Shown piece by piece: positions 60,542 through 64,000 of a stretch of DNA of 64,000 nucleotides; positions within the stretch are counted from its first letter, which is position 1, and the number at the start of each line of letters is the position of its first letter. The stretch comes from Micromonospora sp. U21 (GTDB lineage: Bacteria > Actinomycetota > Actinomycetes > Mycobacteriales > Micromonosporaceae). A program made the translations under genes and the position numbers. The notes beneath the pieces were generated by a model, which worked only from the letters and a program-made list of their open reading frames with translations, did not search any database and had not been told where the DNA came from. The DNA lies in the NCBI RefSeq assembly GCF_018070045.1, contig NZ_JAGPYK010000008.1:124001-188000 (forward strand), written 5' to 3'.

Positions 60542-61852
60542 ATGAGCGACTTGACGAGGCCTCTGAACTGGAGGAAGGGGGATGGCTGCCCCGAGTTAGC
60601 TGAGGCGTCCCTAATGATCTCGGAGCCCCGATGTTCAGTCGCCGGGGTGGCGGCCGGCGCGGGCGTGCCGATCAGCGACTCCCATGACCCGGCCGCGGGC
60701 CAGCGACCACCCGGCGGGTGCGGTGCCGTTCCACGGCGAGCACCAGGCCGGCATCGTCACCCCGGCCCAGGACCGGCTGCACTTCGTCGCCTTCGACGTG
60801 ATCACCAAGGATCGCGCCCGGCTGGTCGAGCTGCTCCAGGAGTGGACGGCTGCCGCCGCGCGGATGACCGCCGGGCGTGACGCCGGGGTGCTCGGTGCGG
60901 TGGGTGGGATGCCGGAGGCCCCGCCGGACGACACCGGCGAGGCGCTCGGCCTGCCCCCATCGCAGCTCACCCTGACCATCGGCTTCGGGCCGACGCTGTT
61001 CCGCGACGCCGACGGCCGGGACCGGTTCGGTGTCGCCGACCGGCGCCCGGCCCCGCTGGCCGAGCTGCCGAAGTTCCCCGGCGACGCGTTGCAGCCGTAG
61101 CTCTCCGGCGGCGACCTCTGCGTGCAGGCGTGCTCGAACGATCCCCAGGTGGCGGTGCACGCGATCCGCAACCTGGCCCGGCTCGGCATGGGTGTGGTGA
61201 GTATCCGCTGGTCGCAGCTCGGCTTCGGCTGTACCTCGTCGACCTCCCGCGACCAGGCCACGGCGCGCAACCTGTTCGGGTTCAAGGACGGCACGGCCAA
61301 CCTGAAGGCCGAGGAGACCGACCTGCTGCGCGACCAGCTGTGGTGCAGCCGGGCGACGGGCCGGACTGGATGACCGGCGGCTCGTACCTGGTCACCCGCA
61401 AGATCCGGATGCTCGTGGAGACGTGGGACCGGACCTCGCTGGCCGAGCAGGAGGAGATCGTCGGTCGGACGAAAGGCAGCGGCGCGCCGCTGGGCCGCAC
61501 CGACGAGTTCGACGAGCCGGATTTCGCCGCGCGCGGTGACGACGGTCAGCCGTTGATCGCCGAGCACGCCCACGTCACGCTGGCCCACCCCAGCCGGAAC
61601 AACGGCGCGCTCCTGCTGCGCCGCGGCTACAACTTCGTTGACGGCTCGGACGGCCTCGGCCGGCTCGACGCGGGCCTGTTCTTCATCGCCTACCAGCGGG
61701 ATCCGCGCCGGCAGTTCGTGCCGATCCAGACCCGGTTGGCCCGGCACGACGTGATGAACGAATACCTTCGGCACGTCTCCAGCGGCCTGTTCGCCTGCCC
61801 GCCCGGCGTGCGCGACGGCGGCGACCACCGGGGGCGGGCGCTCTTCGGCTGA
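60542..61852 (+). pseudogene. efeB: Deferrochelatase/DyP-type peroxidase, broken
   Basis: The sequence of a Tat-exported heme peroxidase can be followed through three frames. The N-terminal part (GVAAGAGVPISDSHDP) shifts frame near 60710 into GAVPFHGEHQAGIVTPAQDRLHFVAFD. A TAG at 61098-61100 interrupts ALQP/LSGGDLCVQACS, where GAG is expected. One base is missing near 61343, shifting to PGDGPDWMTGGSYLVTRKIRM. Preserved signatures include the DyP motif GFKDGTANLKAEE and the proximal-histidine region HVTLAHPSRNNGALLLRRGYNF. With at least three lesions it cannot make a full enzyme. The efeO/efeU partners are not nearby. Confidence 0.85.
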
Positions 61853-62073
61853 CGGCCGTCCGGATCGCGACAGGCCGACCGGCCGAAGCGGCGGTGGCGC
61901 CGGGCGGCACCGAAGGGGGATCATGGGTGGTCCGGGCCGGGATCCATCCGTGCCTGGCCTCGCACCACGTGGCGCCGCCGCCGCGGGTCGCGGTGACACG
62001 CTTGCCGGCGGCGCTATCCGTTACCGGCTGACGCCGGTCCCACCGAACTGAACGGGGATGCAATATTAATCCC

Positions 62074-62763
62074 ATGAGAGCCCGGGTACTGGTGGTCGAC
62101 GACGACCCCGCGCTCGCCGAGATGCTCGGCATCGTGCTGCGTAGCGAGGGCTTCCTGCCCTCGTTCGTGGCCGACGGCGAGCGGGCGTTGGCGGCGTTCC
62201 GCGACAGTCGTCCCGATATCGTCCTGCTCGACCTTATGCTGCCCGGGATGAGCGGCATCGATGTGGCTCGGTCGATCCGAGCCGAGTCCGGCGTGCCGAT
62301 CGTGATGCTGACCGCCAAGAGCGACACCGTCGACGTGGTGCTCGGCCTGGAGTCCGGCGCCGACGACTACGTGGTCAAGCCGTTCAAGCCCAAGGAGCTG
62401 GTCGCCCGGATGCGGGCCCGGCTGCGCCGGGGCGAGGACGTGGCACCGGAGATGCTCACCATCGGGCCTCCCGGCAACCAGATCACCATCGACGTGCCCG
62501 CGCACACGGTCAGCCGCAACGGCGAGGAGGTGAAGCTGACTCCGTTGGAGTTCGATCTGCTGGTCGCGCTGGCCCGCAAGCCGCGTCAGGTCTTCACCCG
62601 CGAGGTGCTGCTCGAGCAGGTCTGGGGCTACCGGCACGCAGCCGACACCCGGCTGGTCAACGTGCACGTGCAGCGGCTGCGCGCCAAGATCGAGCCGGAC
62701 CCGGAGCGGCCGGAAATCATCCTCACCGTGCGGGGCGTGGGCTACAAGGCGGGGACCGGATAA
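62074..62763 (+). CDS. mtrA: Response regulator MtrA
   Basis: A 229-residue OmpR-family regulator controlling cell division, wall metabolism and development in actinobacteria. The receiver has VVDDDP, the phosphorylated D53 in VLLDLMLPGMS and K in YVVKPFKPKEL; the winged helix has LTPLEFDLLVALARKPRQVFTREVLLEQVWGY and ends RGVGYKAGTG. An A/T-rich caatattaat directly precedes the ATG by three bases, so the message may be leaderless. The cognate kinase gene follows by 12 bases. Confidence 0.95.
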   Translation: MRARVLVVDDDPALAEMLGIVLRSEGFLPSFVADGERALAAFRDSRPDIVLLDLMLPGMSGIDVARSIRAESGVPIVMLTAKSDTVDVVLGLESGADDYVVKPFKPKELVARMRARLRRGEDVAPEMLTIGPPGNQITIDVPAHTVSRNGEEVKLTPLEFDLLVALARKPRQVFTREVLLEQVWGYRHAADTRLVNVHVQRLRAKIEPDPERPEIILTVRGVGYKAGTG

Positions 62764-62775
62764 CCTGGTCACACT

Positions 62776-64000
62776 GTGTCAACCTCCCCGCCCCCGCACC
62801 CTCAGACGACGGCTGCCCGCCGGCCCAGCGCCGGCTGGGAGCTCTGGCGTGCGCTGAGCGGGCGGGGCGCCCGGATGGTGGCCCGGTTGCACCAGACCTG
62901 GCGCCGCTCGCTCCAGGTGCGGGTGGTGACCATCACGCTGGTCGCCTCCAGCCTGCTGGTCGGCGGTTTCGCGTACCTGATCGCCGACAAGATCACCACG
63001 ATCCTGCTCGACAGCGCCCGCACCGACGTCCGGCAGCGCGTGAACAGCGGCGCCGGCTACGCGGCCAAGCAGGTCTCCCTGTACGGCCAGCCGCAGGAGG
63101 CGCAGCTCCAGGAGACCATCGAGGGCACGGTCAACTACCTGGCCGGCGGCGACCCCGAGCAGATCAGTGGTGTGGTGGTGGCGATCACCGCCGACGGCTA
63201 TCCGAACGTCATCCAGACCCGCACCGCACCCGCGGCGAACGTCCAGCCGTTGATCAGCCCGGAGCTGCGGGCCGCGGTCGCCAGCGGCAAGGTGGCCAGC
63301 CAGATCCGCACCGGCCAACTGACCGGAAAATCCACCAAATATCTGGTCTACGGCTCGCCGGTGCCCACCCGGTTCGGCCAGATCGAGCTCTACTACCTCG
63401 TGCCCTTGACCCGGCAGGACGGCACCGCCGCCGACGCCCGAGCCACCGTGGTGGCCACCGGGGTCGCTCTGGTGATCCTGCTCGGGCTGCTCGCGGCCCT
63501 GGTCACCCGGCTGGTGGTCAATCCGGTCCGGGTCGCCGCGCGGACGGCCCAGCGGCTCTCCGCCGGCCTGCTCGACCAGCGGATGGTGGTCAACGGCGAG
63601 GACGACCTCGCTCTGCTCGCCGCGTCGTTCAACCAGATGGCGACCAACCTGCAACGGCAGATCCTCCGTCTGGAGGAGATGTCCCGGTTGCAGCGCCGGT
63701 TCACGTCCGACGTCTCGCACGAGCTGCGTACCCCGTTGACCACGGTTCGGATGGCCGCCGACCTGATCTTCGCCGAGCGCGACGAGTTCGACCCGGCGGT
63801 GGCCCGCAGCGCCGAGCTGCTCCAGGCCGAGCTGGACCGGTTCGAGGAGTTGCTCACCGACCTGTTGGAGATCAGCCGGTTCGACGCGGGCTTCGCCATG
63901 CTGGACGCCGAGCCGACCGACCTGGTGCCGGTGGTGCACCGGGTGGTCGACCGGCTCGCCGGCCTGGCCGAGCGGGTGGGCGTCCCGATCGAACTGGACC
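62776..64000 (+). CDS. mtrB: Sensor histidine kinase MtrB, 3' end outside the window
   Basis: The first 408 residues of the MtrA partner kinase, read from GTG 62776. After a Pro-rich N-terminus and the basic RSLQVRVVTITL, there are two membrane helices (about 54-78 and 225-250) enclosing an extracellular domain of about 150 residues. A HAMP domain (TRLVVNPVRVAARTAQRLSAG) and the phosphoacceptor H315 in RRFTSDVSHELRTPLTTVRM follow. The kinase domain is cut off by the window end. Confidence 0.93.
   Translation, partial: MSTSPPPHPQTTAARRPSAGWELWRALSGRGARMVARLHQTWRRSLQVRVVTITLVASSLLVGGFAYLIADKITTILLDSARTDVRQRVNSGAGYAAKQVSLYGQPQEAQLQETIEGTVNYLAGGDPEQISGVVVAITADGYPNVIQTRTAPAANVQPLISPELRAAVASGKVASQIRTGQLTGKSTKYLVYGSPVPTRFGQIELYYLVPLTRQDGTAADARATVVATGVALVILLGLLAALVTRLVVNPVRVAARTAQRLSAGLLDQRMVVNGEDDLALLAASFNQMATNLQRQILRLEEMSRLQRRFTSDVSHELRTPLTTVRMAADLIFAERDEFDPAVARSAELLQAELDRFEELLTDLLEISRFDAGFAMLDAEPTDLVPVVHRVVDRLAGLAERVGVPIELD

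Overview
The window is a high-GC (roughly 70% or more) actinobacterial chromosome segment. A whiB-family gene, a complete coenzyme F420 gene set (fbiA, fbiB-like cofE, fbiC), mtrAB, DUF3499 and DUF4331 proteins, many GTG starts and dense 4-bp stop/start overlaps all fit the Micromonosporaceae (Micromonospora-like). That placement is an inference from gene content and style; no rRNA or tRNA gene is present to confirm it.

Left part (1-18943): a truncated acetoacetyl-CoA synthetase, a TIGR03089-like protein, a glycosyltransferase and manC, a NUDIX hydrolase, a solo winged-helix regulator, the overlapping cofD/cofE pair, a Pro/Gln-rich membrane protein, an IS30-family insertion sequence, fbiC, a DUF4331 group, and the whiB - zincin-like - DUF3499 block. 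Right part (52144-64000): a membrane protein, manB, a Trm112-like protein, an SIS protein, a cation-efflux transporter, manA, ahcY, a broken efeB, mtrA and the start of mtrB. Together these match an order conserved in actinobacteria (in Mycobacterium tuberculosis fbiAB, whiB2, DUF3499, manB, manA, ahcY, mtrAB lie close together). They supply GDP-mannose (manC, manB, manA), F420, methyl-cycle housekeeping and cell-envelope signalling.

Between DUF3499 and the manB block lies about 33 kb of accessory DNA (18993-52000). Most of it is polyamine and GABA metabolism: a polyamine aminotransferase with a deleted FAD-oxidoreductase remnant, an Lrp-type regulator, a pot-type ABC importer fused by overlaps to an FAD oxidoreductase, a saccharopine-dehydrogenase-like enzyme and an agmatinase-family ureohydrolase, and further on an aminobutyraldehyde dehydrogenase, gabT and a semialdehyde dehydrogenase. 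Two of these catabolic promoters share a near-identical 22-bp block although 20.8 kb apart. An aldehyde dehydrogenase/DUF779 operon with its GAF regulator is interleaved.

Two systems stand out. First, 33201-37869: a two-component system followed by a PLP-dependent serine/threonine racemase-or-dehydratase, a D-Ala-D-X ligase and a VanX-type dipeptidase, the last three joined by ATGA overlaps. This is laid out like a vancomycin-resistance cassette but with a PLP enzyme where vanH should be. Second, 42965-50160: a type VII-style polymorphic toxin locus whose 1447-residue toxin appears to carry both a papain-fold (Tox-PL-like) domain and a C-terminal RelA/SpoT-like synthetase domain. A deaminase-like/SUKH-3 protein is encoded divergently, and candidate immunity genes lie downstream.

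The intergenic DNA is rich in long hairpins at convergent gene ends. One hairpin has been split by the IS30 element.
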